From Lamellibrachia satsuma (Eukaryota > Annelida > Polychaeta > Sabellida > Siboglinidae), in the NCBI GenBank assembly GCA_033239005.1, contig BSQZ01000029.1, positions 6,624,923 through 6,688,922 on the forward strand: a DNA stretch of 64,000 nucleotides. The letters are read 5' to 3'. The notes under the pieces were generated by a model. The model ran no database searches. It was not told where the DNA came from and saw only the letters and a list, made by a program, of their open reading frames with translations. Below, piece by piece: positions 11,341-24,561 of the stretch. The number at the start of each line of letters is the position of its first letter. Positions within the stretch are counted from its first letter, which is position 1. The translations under genes were made by a program, and so were the position numbers.

Positions 11341-14300
11341 CTTCATTATGTCACCAAATGTCTGTGACGAAATGTTACAGATCCAGTAAAAATGACTGAG
11401 TATGTCACTTAGTGGATGTTAGTGAGCACTGGGACAGTTTTGTTTCTAAGGGCATTACTCTGATGTAGCTATCAGTTACATATGGCCTGATCAACTTGTA
11501 GCAACAGTCTATAAGTACAACAAACTTGCCTTTATTGCCCTGTAGAAAGGTTACTGTGGCAAGGAAAGATGCTGCATTCATACCACCTGCTTCCGTCTAC
11601 TATCGCAACAGTGCCTGGTCTAATTAAAGTCTTTTAGGGGACGCATTCTCTGTTGTTGCTGTGTGATTGATGAGTCTTCATGTGTCTACATTATAATATT
11701 ATAGTCTCCTAAACGACTATAAAATGTCATCAGTGGTAGTATCATGTGACCATTGGGGGGTCAGTTTCACATTCCCTCATTGTTTGGTACAGTTTCACTC
11801 CCCCAATGCACTTGCAGGCATTCATCTTATATCTGATATAGGATTTGAATTTTCGTTTTTTTTTTGGGGGGTTGGTCTGTTTTGTGAATGACATGTTTTG
11901 TAACTAGTGCTGCTGTTTCAAGTAGTGTTGGCAGGTTTTTGTCACCATGTAGTAAACACTTTTGTTTTCTTTGGTAACAACAACTCCAAGCTCATGCCCA
12001 AAATGGTAAAAACACATGTTAACTGACCATCCCAGCAAAAACAGGTTACACTGGTAAAAACCCAAGTCACCTAAAAACCTTATTTAATTTGACTGTGCAT
12101 TGACAAAATAAACTGTTTAATTAAAATACTATTAGCAAATGCTATCGTTATGGATTTTTAATAGTTCTGTCAGCTTAACAGTATAATTTTACGTTTTATG
12201 AGCTTTCAGGGGTTTGATGATGGAGAATAAAAAATTTGACGTTCAGCAGAAATATTCTTAATGGATCCAATTTGTGCAAATTAATGACTTGATACTAGTA
12301 AAGTTTAACCTTTTCATGTTTTGTGAAGTCGTCACCAGTAATATACAACACAATATTTAGTGCATTGGAAAAGACATGCATAAAAGACTAAGTTATATGT
12401 TATGTTATGTAACTTTGATGGAGAGAAAGAAAGACAGAGTTGTGTACCTTCATGTGAAGTCACCATTTTTCAAGTGCCTAGAATCTATAGTATACACATT
12501 ACACACTGTAAATGCAATAATCGGGAAGTAAAAACTTGAGCCTACCCAGTGACAAACACACCACACTAATCTTCACACAGGTAATGGCTCTCCACAGGAA
12601 AATGTGTTTGTTTAACCCCATCTTACACCTATTAACCCTGCTGGATTACCCCTTGCATCTTGTTACCCTACCCCCACATACTGCTGGGACCTCATAAACC
12701 CCAATGACAACTGCTTTTTCTGGTTTATCAGCAAAACAGCTCTGGTGTTATCAGTAATAACCCTTCTAATGAGTCACAGTACTGGGTGGGATGGGGTACC
12801 CCCCCCTTCTTCATACCTTTTCATCAGGATCATTTTAAGGTCCGTGTAGAAAGATTGGTAAATGTTGTGTTGGGTTTTTTCCTAGAAATATGTCGCCTTG
12901 TGGACAGTCAATTATTTTAACAACAGTATGCACAATTTTATTAAACCAATTGTGCATATATAACTTAAAATATTCACACACTACATATTTTAACACAGAT
13001 GAACCTCATTCACAATCACACATTTTCATAAATTTAGTACATAATATTATAATAACTAGGCAGCTTATGAAACTAATTACTGGTATTATAAAATGTTTTA
13101 TCCAAATTGAATCAAGTATTTTGTTAGAAAAATTGTTTAAACCGAACATTGTAGATTGGCTTCCTAAGATTCAGGTCTTTAAGTCACAAAGCAAACACCA
13201 CACTATGGATTATATTGTACTTGATACGTCATGTGTCTGGTATGACACAGCATAATTGTTTTCCTTGTGGACCTAGTACTCAATGCCTAGGATTTCTATC
13301 GGATCCATGGCTGTTTGGCTGGATGCACGCACATGCACGCACAAGCACGCCTACAGCAGATTTTGCAGACTGATAAATAATTGACGCATCAGCACATGAC
13401 GTTGGCGTGCTTCCTGGAAACTTGGCTCAGCCTACTCTGCATTTGTTCATGTGCACAGCATTCAGAGCCGCATGACACTGGCCCAGCTTCCTGCCAAGGC
13501 TAGAAGATGATGGGGGGCCTTCACGCTTGACTGCACAGCCGGGGGGTGGGGGAGTAAATTACACAATCACTGTTACAGTTTATATTATACATGATGAACA
13601 TTGTAACAATGAATACCATGTGCAATGAAATATAATTATCATTTTAATAAGGTTACAAAAAATTTATTAAATGACTGTTTTCTACATTCGGAAGCATATT
13701 AATGAGATAACAACATTAATCAAATATAAATTTTACCATGATTGGTTATGTGGATCAGTTACAATAATTATTGGGCATGGTTAAAATAATGAGTATGATA
13801 ATACACTTGATGTTGTTTTTTATTATCATTACAACTTTTTAATAATTGATTACAATGTAGTGGACTTACAGTTGATTATCATTACAAGTTATAATGCTAT
13901 TCATTACAGTTCATTACATTAGGTTGTGATTCATTAGAATTTGTTATGGTTTGTAAGGGTCTAATTATTATGTTAATTAGAGTTCGACTTAGGAGGTACA
14001 GCGATCAGTTTGTGAAACTCTGACAAAGTTTTAGCAATTTAAATAGATCACTTTATTTTTGCCCGGTTTGGGGAGCACTCGGATGACATCTCAGGAAGTT
14101 TTGCACTGAGTTTGCATACCAAAGTAGAAAACCTGCCCATCCTAGTTGTTTCCTAAAAATTGGGTACGAGCTTGCCAACTGGCCTACAGCTAGACAGACA
14201 GGGAGAATGCTGAAGTAGTGAAGTCAGTGCTAGCTGAGGCAGTTCTTACAAAGTGTATTGTAGTTAATTTTGTTCGTTGTTTGAATGGAAGGTAAAGAAC

Positions 14301-15552
14301 TGATTTTATAAATGTGAACTGGTCAGTAAAAACTAATTTTATAACTGTGCTGAACTGATCCATCATTTGGAGTTACATAGGAAGTATTCAGCCACACTGC
14401 TTACAGTACACAAGTGTTGCGCATTCGCACTGCTCTGTCACTTTCTACTGCCACGTACTCATCTACACAACTTAGTTGAACTAAGGCAGTGGGGCAGAAC
14501 AAAATAATCCAGGCTTTCAACAACAACAAAGACAAACTCTCCCTTTGGTTGAGTCTCAGTAACACTGCGCTGCTACGCCCGACACGTATCATATTCTGGT
14601 TTCTTGCACCTCTGCTCTCAAGATCCAGACGATATACGCAGTGAAGTTAATTATTATTATTGTATTCATACGATAATTAATTCAGTAATTTCTTTACTGA
14701 GTTTGTATTGGCAGCTCCAATAATTGTTAATTTTGTATTTACATAAAAAAATTGTTTTCATATTTTATCTTTGCTTTGCAAAATACAGCTCCAACAATTG
14801 TTCTTGTTACTGAGACAATAGAAGCATCCATGTTCTACTGTAAAATCTGAAAAGGAGTACTTCGAATCTCATTACAAAAAACTTACTCAATAAATTTGAC
14901 AACTATGAATTGTTATTTTAAAAATTATATACCCTGGTACTTGTTTAAAGCGTCCTGTTTAATTAATCTTATTCAAATATGTAATGCATGAGTTAAGTGT
15001 TTTGTCATTGTATATAGAAGCAGAACCACACTAATTTTTCTGCTGATTTTTGACATGACGTAGTAAAAAATAATTTAAGGTTTGTCTATGTTTTCATCAA
15101 AACTATATATGGTTTGATTTTTGGCAAAATTGGTCTGAAGTGGGTAAATCTACACCAAAAAAGTTAAGAAGAAGAACCACATTCTTTGGGAGTACCATAC
15201 ATTCATAAAGCAACTTAGCTAAATATTGATAAATGCAAATAAAGGTTATTACTTATAATGTGTGTTTTACTTTTTAGTTATGTGAGATGGGGGGATTTTG
15301 TCATAGTTGTCATTTAGGTGGTGGGGTTATGTCTGGGGGGATTTTGTTTGGGGTGGAATCAAAACATGGCTTGCCGGTTTAATAAAGTGGTAGAAATGAT
15401 GACGTGTTTACACTGCAGGACCTGGAAGCTTCCATTAGCGCTGCTCACAGATACAGGGGTACATCTGTTGATGCGTCATTCTACTTAACAGTGGCGTGAT
15501 GTCAACAATAAGAATTACCCAACAACAAACATGTGATTTCTCTTACCACCTG
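11341..15552. other. Non-coding stretch, ATTAC-rich in part
   Basis: No gene recognised. A 121-codon AT-rich frame at 12890-13255 shows no family likeness and is probably chance. Between about 13590 and 13980 the words attaca, gattac and tgtaat recur many times, including repeated tgattatcattacaa, which suggests an old AT-rich transposable element or a homeodomain-site-rich tract. Confidence 0.4.
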
Positions 15553-16280
15553 CGCATGTAACAGTTGGTGCGTTGTTGTCAAGTTACTACAACTATGAAT
15601 GAAACAGTTGGTGCGTTGTTGTCAAGTTACTACAACTGTGAATGTAACAGTTGGTGCATTGTTGTCAAGTTACTACAACTGTGAATGTAACAGTTGGTGT
15701 GTTGTTGTCAAGTTACTACAACTGTGAATGAAACAGTTGGTGCGTTGTTGTCAAGTTACTACGACTGTGAATGTAACAGTTGGTGTGTTGTTGTCAAGTT
15801 ACTACGACTGTGAATGTAACAGTTGGTGCGTTGTTGTCAAGTTACTACAACTGTGAATGAAACAGTTGGTGCGTTGTTGTCAAGTTACTAAAACTGTGAA
15901 TGAAACAGTTGGTGCGTTGTTGTCAAGTTACTACGACTGTGAATGTAACAGTTGGTGCGTTGTTGTCAAGTTACTACAACTGTGAATGAAACAGTTGGTG
16001 CGTTGTTGTCAAGTTACTACGACTGTGAATGTAACAGTTGGTGCGTTGTTGTCAAGTTACTACGACTGTGAATGTAACAGTTGGTGCGTTGTTGTCAAGT
16101 TACTACAACTGTGAATGAAACAGTTGGTGCATTGTTGTCAAGTTACTACGACTGTGAATGTAACAGTTGGTGCGTTGTTGTCAAGTTACTACAACTGTGA
16201 ATGTAACAGTTGGTGTGTTGTTGTCAAGTTACTACAACTGTGAATGAAACAGTTGGTGCGTTGTTGTCAAGTTACTACAG
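15553..16280. repeat. 43-bp tandem array, about 17 copies
   Basis: The unit is aacagttggtgcgttgttgt followed by caagttactacaactgtgaatgt; spacing checked at 15560, 15603 and 15646 is 43 bp each time. Variants alternate between gaatgaaac and gaatgtaac, tacaac and tacgac, and gcg, gtg or gca after ttggt. It ends at tactacagcagcattt. Part of the unit (tgttgtcaagttacta) closely resembles the 1-2518 array (tgctgtcaagttagta). Confidence 0.95.
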
Positions 16281-19252
16281 CAGCATTTAGTGAAACTGAA
16301 AGAACGATGTTACATAAAGTGGGATGCAACACAAAAGGGTAAATGACAGGGTAAATTGCATAAATAAGCTGCGTCTTTGACATTATGTATTTGTAACAGG
16401 GTGCTAAGTTTGAGCCTAAAGGTGGTGTGTTTATAGATCTGTTAACCAGGTGTTGTGTAAATGATAGTGTTTACTGCTTTATTTAAATGTCTGTGTTCAA
16501 ATCTACCAGTTGGATTTATTACCCATACATTTGTTACCTATATATGTTGAAGGTGGCAAGTTGTGCTGTGTTCTCATAAAAACTCCATAGACAAACCCCC
16601 TTGTAAAGGTTACATGGCAAAAAATATGTAACATTTATCATGAGTATCTGAGTTTCTGTCACTTAATGGTATAAGTATTTACATTTGGTGTTAGAACTTT
16701 GACCCTAGAATGTGATGGCACTTTTATTAACCATTGTACTGTGTACTATTATTAACCAGTTAGTCTTTGACTACCCCTAAAATAAAATGAACAAATAGAA
16801 AGGCTTGCATGAATTGGTTGAACTGGCCTCAGCTTGAAGCTTTGGCATCACATAGAGAGATAACAAAGTATCAGGTTTTGAAGACAGTGGCCCTCTTGTA
16901 CAGACATTTAACCCTGACCCCCACCCCATGATGTCTCAGGTATATAGTAGAAGCTTGTACAGCTGGAGTAGGAACTGGGGGGTAACTGTACAGATGTGTA
17001 TTAGTCCATTCAGTGCTTCAAAATGTGTTGGACAATGAATAAATAAAATATAACGTTAAAATAACAGTTAAAATCCAAGTTAAAAGTAAATACCCATAAT
17101 TAATGTTTGTGTCAATGAGGTAAATGTGGCATTAGTCCATAACTAGCTGCTTGTCCATAACTCCGCTCCACCCCCCCCCCCCCCAAAGAACACATCTACT
17201 GGCACTGGCATTGGCACAATTTGTGAGCACTACAAATTTGGATTTTCCCAGTTTTTCTTACATGAAGTCCTGCAACAGAATGTCTGACCACTGGACAGGG
17301 TGGGGTTGAGAGAAGGGGCATATGTCCAGGGGGGTCTGCCTACCCACTACCCCCTGATGGTTTAATCATAACCATGAAGAGTCCATCATGTATATCAGAT
17401 CCTCTTTAAGTAGTTTGGATTGGGTCTTTTTAGCCACCCCTCTGGGAGAGGGCAACTAAGTAAGCAGGAAGGGGGGAGACTTGAGGGGATGTAGGCATGG
17501 GTTGGGAAATTGGAGTGGCATGTCACCTTACTGCCGGTTTAAGGGAAGGGATTTAAAGCATCCCTATTGTGTTGGATGTTTGGAGAAGGGGTCTTGTTTT
17601 ATAGATAAGGCTTATCTTTGCTGCTTGGAAGTATGCATATGTATTGGGGTGAATAATGATGGATGGGTAAATAATATTAAATTTTAATAGAGCTTTATTA
17701 AGAAAGGAAATATTTTAGATGTGTTTGTTTTAGTGCATCTTTGGCATGTTTAATACTGTTAAGAACTAGTCTTGTTTTCATTTAATTACACTACAAATAA
17801 GTAATCACATTACGTCTTCTTTAAGATCATGTAATTGTTACATTACAAATAGTTTTCTTACACTTCTATCAAATAATATGCTCTCAAGTATAACTGGCTA
17901 TTCATTAACTAAATGTCTTGATTAAATCCTATTTACTTAATATGGTATGTGTTCAGTGATGTTGTATATCTATAGTGGCTTAAAAAGTATAATTTCCATA
18001 GAATAAAAATATTTTTTAAATCATACATTTTTTTATCCTTTGAAAACAGAAGAGGAATATGAGTTACCACGGAATACACAACCATCTCAATGTTAGACTG
18101 AATGAAATACTTGTCTGTTCTTAAAGTGGTAGTATAAAACACCTACTTTGCAAGCAGCTTAATTGTGGGATATATGATAGTCATCTCTGTCATGAAATGT
18201 TCTTGAATTTAAATTTTAATATGCACAATATGTAATGATAAGGATGTGGTAAAATGCAACTTCCCAGTGTGTATCTTGCAAAAATACCACTTCTTTTTAT
18301 CTTGGGAATATGGTAATTGCAGTTACTAAAATTGTAGAACTGATTTGTGCAGAAAGGTGTTTTGGCACAACCCCCAAAGTTTTGGCACAACTCGTAATTT
18401 TAAAATGTATGGATAATTAAAGCCACAAAGGAGTCCAGTTGCTGTGGCTTGTGCATCAGGTTTCTTGGTGAAGCTTCAAGCTACCCAATACATCTACCCA
18501 ATACAGCTCATATATATTTATTATTCCAACTGAGTCTGTCTCGAACAGTTTTGTTGGGTGGAACTCGCATGATTCCCACGCAGTTTGATGTCTATTCGGA
18601 TGCCATGTGCAGTATTAAAATTGCCTTTAACCTCAATAGAAACAAAAATACACTATCCAGTATTCTACAGTCTGCCAATGTAGTTGACAATAAATTGGCG
18701 TGTTTGTGGGTTTTATGTATTGGGTGATCTTAGTAAAGAAAGATTATGAGTTTTAAAGTTTTGAATGAATGAAGTTTGATCTTAACTGAAAGTTCGATAA
18801 GTTTCTCTTCACACAAGGATCAATTCAGAATGTGCCGTAGTGAGCTGGGTCATGTTCAGTTAAGCTCATACAAGCAAAACCTGCTTTTTTTGGACAACCA
18901 ATTGTAAAACTATTTAACACTATTAAACATTTTATTATTTCTCTTATTTCTGTTATAATACAATGCTAATTAAAAAATTAGTAAAAAATTCCTGCAAAAA
19001 GCTTAAACAAATAGACAAGTGCTTTCAAACTTCTATTCATATTTTAAAGATGAACTTCAAATTTTAATGCAGTGGTTTCTTCTGCAAAAGGAAAGTGACC
19101 ATATAACAGGGTGGCCTTTGGTGAGGAGGATGATCAGTCTCCATTCACATTTCACATTCACAATGACAGATGAAGATTTAATGTACAAATTCACATTAGA
19201 TTTCTTTAATAAAACAAAATAAAATGTATTAGAATAAAATGCAATTAAAACC
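16281..19252. other. Non-coding stretch
   Basis: No gene recognised. It contains a poly-C run at about 17170-17184 and an ATTAC-rich patch at 17770-17860. The open frames here are short and unstructured. The region to the left of the Tigger-type transposase may include that element's terminus (an aaaacctgct...ggacaacc stretch near 18875-18900), but I could not pair it with a right end. Confidence 0.4.
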
Positions 19253-20704
19253 TCACAGAGGCTTGAAAAAAGAATGCAATGTTGACTGTTTTACAGCGGT
19301 AACAAATTGTTTAACTAGAATGTCTTCTGCTTTTGTCACCTGTTCCAATAGCTCAGGGCAGTTGTCTTCCAGAGCATAGTTTCTTAGTGTTCTTGCGTGT
19401 TCTCATGCAGTGGTTTTCGAAATGGTCTCAGGAGCTGTCTCATCATCACTGTCACTCTCTGGGGGTGAGTTCTCCTTCACACTGTCCACCACACCCTGCT
19501 CCCAATCAAAACGGTCTGATGCTGTGTCTTCATCCAGCCCACATAATCACCCAGAGTTTGGCCAACACCGAGGAGAGAAACAAGATCCTCATCGTCCCAG
19601 ATCTCCTCTGCTTCAGTGACACTTTCAGCGTCAGGTGTGCGAAATCCACATTTGGCGAAACACTTTTGTATCATGTCTGGTGCGATAGATGTCCAGGCGT
19701 TGACCAGCCACAGGATTGTATCAAGGACGGTCACTTGTTTATCCACATCTGATGCATTCCTTGCTTCATCCACGACAATCAGAATGTGGCACAACAGTTT
19801 CTTCCTGTAATGCAGCTTTGTTGCTTGGATTATCCCAGCATTAGTTTGATGTTCGAGAACGTGATTTTCGGATGGGCGCCACAATTATCCATGAAAAGCA
19901 AAATGTTCCTGTTTTGTACTCTCGTTTTCTGATTGAGTTTTTTCATCCAGGATTTGAAGATAACACCTGTCATCCAAGCCTTGGTATTTGACTCGTACTG
20001 AACCAGCAGCGATGTCCTGTGATATCCTCTGAAGGAACGAGGATTTCTAGGTTTTCCTATGACAAGTGGCTGCAACTTTTCCCCATTAACGCTGGCACAC
20101 AATAAAACAGTTATCCTGTCTTTGGCGTGTTTCCCACCTTTACACGAGTCACTTTTCACCACCAGTGATTGGGTTGTAAGTGTTCTATAAAACAAACTGG
20201 TTTCGTCGTAACTGAAGATATCGTTAGCTGCATATCCTTCACACGTTTCTTTAAGGTGACCACTCCAAACAGCCACCACTTCTTCGCTAACATCACTTGC
20301 CTCCCCTCCCCATTCAACACTGAACATTTGATGTTGTGCCTTATCTGAAACCGGCTTAGCCATCCGTTGCTGGCAGAAAATGCATCATGGTTCGACTCGA
20401 GTGCCAACCTGGCAGCTTTCTCTTGGAAATGGTTTTGGCTCTGGCCTGGCAAAACCATTCAAATACTGCATCGTTAACATCGGGGTACGAACATCTCCTA
20501 GGAGCGACGATCTTCCTCGAACCAGATTCACCCTGCTGCCACTGTGCGAATATGGCGACCTTCTTTAAAACAATGTTATTTATTTGCGTTTTTAACAACT
20601 TCAAAATCAGTCACCAGCTTCCAATGATTTTCTCCCTTCTCATTCAATCTGATGACCTTTACTTTATCGTCCCGTGTTAAAAGCTTTCGTTTTCATGAAG
20701 ACAT
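19253..20704 (-). pseudogene. Tigger/pogo-type DDE transposase, inactivated
   Basis: The minus-strand reading, about 484 codons, follows the family order. The N-terminal psq-type helix-turn-helix is near 20690-20560 (KVKVIRLNEKGE). The CENP-B-type DNA-binding domain is near 20480-20330 (QEKAARLALES, FSASNGWLSRFQIRHNI). The DDE core follows, with YDETSLFYR near 20205, ITVLLCASVNGEKLQPLVIGK, KAWMT and ILLFMDNCGAHP near 19880. The C-terminal part runs AGIIQATKLHYRKKLL to an acidic tail. The last residues, KQSTLHSFFKPL then stop at 19253-19255, form a PCNA-binding PIP-box pattern (QxxLxxFF). At least four frame changes and in-frame stops break it. The segment between SNIKL and AGIIQA, where the third catalytic acid should lie, is missing. 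Terminal inverted repeats were not resolved. Confidence 0.9.
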
Positions 20705-21500
20705 CTTTATAATTTCATTAAACATGTGCAGTGCTGGAGTGTTTTGAATATTTTTATTTCATCACGAAGGTTTGTGATTATCCACAGACATACCCGACTG
20801 AAAAACCCTGTGTACCATGATGCTTTGCACAATTATTTATAGTACTGGATTATCGCTCACGGTGAACATATTTCGGCCACTTGTGAGAAGAATTCTTACT
20901 TTCATTCCTGTTCGCTGGCCGCGTTAGCCTTTGCTGAGGGGTTCACTAACCTGTACAAGTTGTCAATGCAATAGGAATACCCCAAAAATCAATATGATGC
21001 TTTTACTAATAAGGTGACAAAATTATCTCACACGGACATAACATATTGCTGTAATGAATAATAAAACACTGGTCATACATAGCCTTCACATTAATGTTGT
21101 TGTTGGTGTTAAGAATAGACCAGGTTGTTTTATGTTAGTGTTTTCAACCTAGTACTAGAAGAGTGATTAAACAGTAGATAATTTATCCTAATTGAACAGG
21201 GGGAAGTGAGTAATTAGGAATAAAAATCTATCTGCCCTAAGTAAGTAGTAAACACAGCTCAAACTCCGTAGGAGGGGAGAGTCCCTTTAGCTGGGAGGCG
21301 GAGTGGGAGCTGATTCAGGGAGGTTCGTCAGACAAACTTGCCCCCTTCCCCTGTTTAACCAGTTGGACATGAATCACCCTAGCATGATTCAGTGGGTGAA
21401 TGGAGAAAGTGCACAGTGGTAGGACTCCAGATAAACAAACTCTAATTAGCCGCAACACAGTGGCTCATTCTAGTCCAGATTTGCCAGCTGACATCTGTTG
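20705..21500. other. Non-coding stretch upstream of the receptor gene
   Basis: No gene or repeat family recognised. It probably includes the right flank of the Tigger element, whose end I cannot place. Confidence 0.4.
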
Positions 21501-21620
21501 AGGGGTGGCCTGTGGGCTGGACTGGCCAATGAGAGCGAGCGACAACTGGTGATTGACTGGTGGTGGGCAGGGGGTGTGGCCAAACAGTGCAGCAGGCTAA
21601 GTTAGTGAGGATCTTATTGT
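21501..21620 (+). promoter_or_regulatory. Candidate promoter of the FGFR-family gene
   Basis: A CCAAT box in good NF-Y context (actggCCAATgagagcg, core at 21526-21530) and a GC/KLF-like ggggtgtggcc at about 21571-21581 lie some 0.75 kb upstream of the first coding exon, in a locally GC-richer patch. No TATA box is evident. A consensus donor (ccccacag|gtaagg, cut after 21860) downstream could end a non-coding first exon. This is inference from motifs only. Confidence 0.3.
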
Positions 21621-22333
21621 AGACACTTAGCCAGAGCCAAGGAGTGTTGATACATTGCTCTTGAAGCCTACACAGCTTCTTCCACAGTCAGTCCAGACTC
21701 TACATACAGCTGGCTGCCTGGAAGGCTGAAGCATCAGTACTGGATTGTTTATTGTGACAATTGTCTGTCTTGACATTGTGTGGACAGGACTGGCATTTAC
21801 TAAATCCTTGGAGTGGAAACACAAGACTTTGGGGTTGACAGTGGGATTGCTTCCCCACAGGTAAGGAAGGAGCGAAGGAGATTAACAGACAAGGAGGATA
21901 GTGCGAGAAATACGTCATCACTGATAGGCAGACTTTGTATTGATCTCATTTGGAAGCTGTTGTTTTGTCAGGCTTGTTGTTGCGGCTGCAGCATCGATTG
22001 GACACGCATTCACGGGTCACTGGGTGTGAAGCGACCAGGCGCATCTGGTGTCTCCTCTCTGGACAGGTCACTCATGTGGTCAATCTTGTCCAAAGCAGGA
22101 AGTGTCAACGTTGGCAGCTTACGTAACATAACCTAACAAGATCTGCCTCCTTCATGTTTGATCCCTTGCCCCTAGAGGGTAACAGGAAGTCCTAAGTACT
22201 TTGAGCAGTGACTGGATCGTTTAGCAGGTAGCCTGCATCAACTAGGATCACATCATCTACTTTGGATTCATCATGGAACAACGGTGTTCCACCTAGTAGA
22301 AGACTGGACTAAAGTTTCTACAAAAACTACGTA

Positions 22334-22433
22334 ATGGAATTTACCTGGACGTCATTGTTTGTGACGTCACAGGTGATCCTGTGGTCACTCGTGATCCTCC
22401 ATGGATCATTGACAGATGGCGCAGCATTGAAAG
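22334..22433 (+). CDS. FGFRL1: FGFR-family receptor, coding exon 1 (signal peptide)
   Basis: The exon encodes a 33-residue start with a hydrophobic core (SLFVTSQVILWSLVIL) followed by small polar residues, as expected of a secretory signal peptide. The ATG at 22334 has G at +4, and an in-frame TAA lies upstream at 22310, so the start is well bounded. The exon ends one base into a codon at aaag|gtaagt, a strong donor (phase 1). That single g joins the gc at the start of the exon at 47343 to make GGC (Gly), giving a smooth lead into AlaLeuLysGly-GluAlaProLys. In vertebrate receptors of this family the signal peptide is also separated from Ig1 by a phase-1 intron. The link across 24.9 kb is inferred from phase, order and the absence of another start exon. 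Confidence 0.7.
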
Positions 22434-23644
22434 GTAAGTTACCAACTCTGCATACCTGGACTTATCTTGCACCTGTCTCACCTTTTTTAAGACCTGTGCT
22501 ACACTTTTAGAGTCTACACTGCTAGCTGATTGATAGTCCAAACTGAAATTTCTAGTTTTCTATCTAATAAGTAGTTACTAGATGCAGCAAACATAAGATA
22601 CCTGGATGATGTGTGAATTATTTCAACAGTGATGGGGGTTTACCATGATGGGAGCAAGATGGTCCTGCTTCTGGGGCTCCGTTCATTAACTCCTTTCAAA
22701 GTTCTAACAAACCGTCGCATAACTAACAAATTAACAGCCTTTCATTACCCCAATTACATACCCACTGGGTGCATAGATAACCCTGTAGTGCAGACTGACT
22801 GGTGGTCTCGGCCACAGTAGTTCAGGCGTCTTGAAAGATGTTTGTTTGTGTGCGAAGTCTGACAACAGCGTCACTGCAGACAGACATGGATCTGAGTTGC
22901 TATTTCGTCAGGCAGCTCTGGTGTGTCCTGTATAATTAATACCGGTGCTGTTGCAACGTCGCAGCATGCATGCGACGTGAATTTCTACGAGGAAATTCCA
23001 TTCTGCCTGATGCACCGAAATGGCTGGATTGTTCTAATTGATTTCACAGACATTCTATTGGTGGACGGAGGCGTTCTGTCCCTCACGTGTGATGTTTATG
23101 CCATTGTAACACATCGGGTGGGTGTTTCCTGCCGTCGTTGTGGTGCGTTACAGCTAAGCAGTAGGGCTAGCTGATTTACATGGAAATATTTCTTGGCATC
23201 CGACATTTGGTTGCCGCTGGAAGCTCAGGAAGTTAAGTGTTTCATTGGGAAGGAAAAGTATATAATTCAAAATGTTGGACATGACGAGGAGCTGTAGCTG
23301 GTTATATTATTGGTTTTGTATGATATTTCCTGGAAGCTGCCATGTTTCTCTGAGGGTTTGTGTCATCCTGTGCACAGGGCTAGTAGAATCATTTAGTTAC
23401 AGCAGAGAATCATGAGTGATTGTATTCCTGGCTTAGTAAATACTGAGTTTATTGTAATAATACACATGGGCAGTCACAGTTGTAAATAATGAAAAACAAT
23501 TTAATTTATCTTTATTTAAATATGGTACATTTTATTTTTATAGTACAGTAAAACTATTCGTAAAATCTAGGGTCATACCCAGCATAAAATATATAAATAG
23601 GTACATAGAATATATAAATTGCACGAGGGATCCGCTTTTAACAC

Positions 23645-23845
23645 TGTTCTATTAATTTTCCATAACCAGTCAAATTGTTTTCTAAGAGAGACAAACTACA
23701 ACTGGTCCAATTTGTTGGAACTATCAATGTTCTGTAGTCAGTTAGATTGGTTTCTAAGATGGACAAACCACAACCAGCCCAATTTGTTGGTACTATCAAT
23801 GTTCTATACTCAGTTAGATTGCTTTCTAAGATGGATGCGTGTCCA
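23645..23845. repeat. 72-bp tandem repeat, about 2.7 copies
   Basis: The units start with cagtcaaattgttttctaag at 23667, cagttagattggtttctaag at 23739 and cagttagattgctttctaag at 23811, exactly 72 bp apart. Each carries caatttgttgg then actatcaatgttct. The third copy is cut off after gatggatgcg. The unit length of 24 codons keeps frames open on both strands. I see no evidence of coding function. Confidence 0.9.
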
Positions 23846-24535
23846 TACACCTTAATAAGACGGACGCGTGTCTCTACACCTTTGGCATGAAGACACCGGA
23901 ACTGGACTGTCAGAAGACTTGAGGGTCTTTGCTGCTGGCCAGATAGCGCTTCACAGTTGAGTGATTTCACGCTACTGGCACCTGCCAAGTGCATAGGAAG
24001 CCACACTTGGACAGCATTGATAGCTGGACCAATTGGCCAGTTGACACTGGAGGTGCTGCTGGCTGTTTGCCCAGTTGTATGCTGGACAGGATATTAATAT
24101 CACATAAATTTCCTGTGTCTTTTGTCTGTAGTTTCCTGCATCTAATGCGGAGACAACCCCGACTGACTACACATAGAGACGGGATTTCCTCTGCAGGTTA
24201 TAGTTGTCATTTAGGGCCTCGCAGGCAAATTATGATGACACCGTCTTGTCTTCCACACGGGAAACGTGTTTAATACTCACTAGTGACTACCCAACGTGTT
24301 CCTGACAACTTCCTGTTAAATTCTGGCTAAGATTGGGTGGGTCTATATTCTTAGTTGTAGTCATAACCATTAAAAAACTTGTATTTAGAGAAAATAATCC
24401 AGGCACATAGCTTTAAAACCAGATCGATATTTTGTAATTAGTCACCAAAGAATTATGCCCACTTGACGGGGTGTTAGTTCCGTCTCGGCGAGCGTGCTGT
24501 AAGTGAAAGTTGGGCAAGTTGTGACAGGGTTTTTT

Positions 24536-24561
24536 CCTGTCTTGTTAGCAGTGGTTTGATG
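24536..24561 (+). repeat. Dispersed repeat, copy 1
   Basis: The 26 bases here (cctgtcttgttagcagtggt then ttgatg) recur exactly at 50974-50999. Weaker likeness continues about 35 bp downstream of each copy, so both are probably pieces of one dispersed element of unknown type. Confidence 0.55.

Noticed and set aside
12890..13255. 121-codon AT-rich frame
   Set aside because: No recognised domain, no splice or start context, and Ile/Leu/Ser-rich as random AT-rich DNA would be. I cannot support it as a gene.
18869..18900. Left terminal inverted repeat of the Tigger element
   Set aside because: The aaaacctgct...ggacaacc stretch is suggestive, but I found no matching inverted copy or TA duplication on the right side.
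22362..22369. tgacgtca CRE palindrome as a promoter element
   Set aside because: It lies within the signal-peptide coding exon, downstream of the start codon. A role is possible but not supported.
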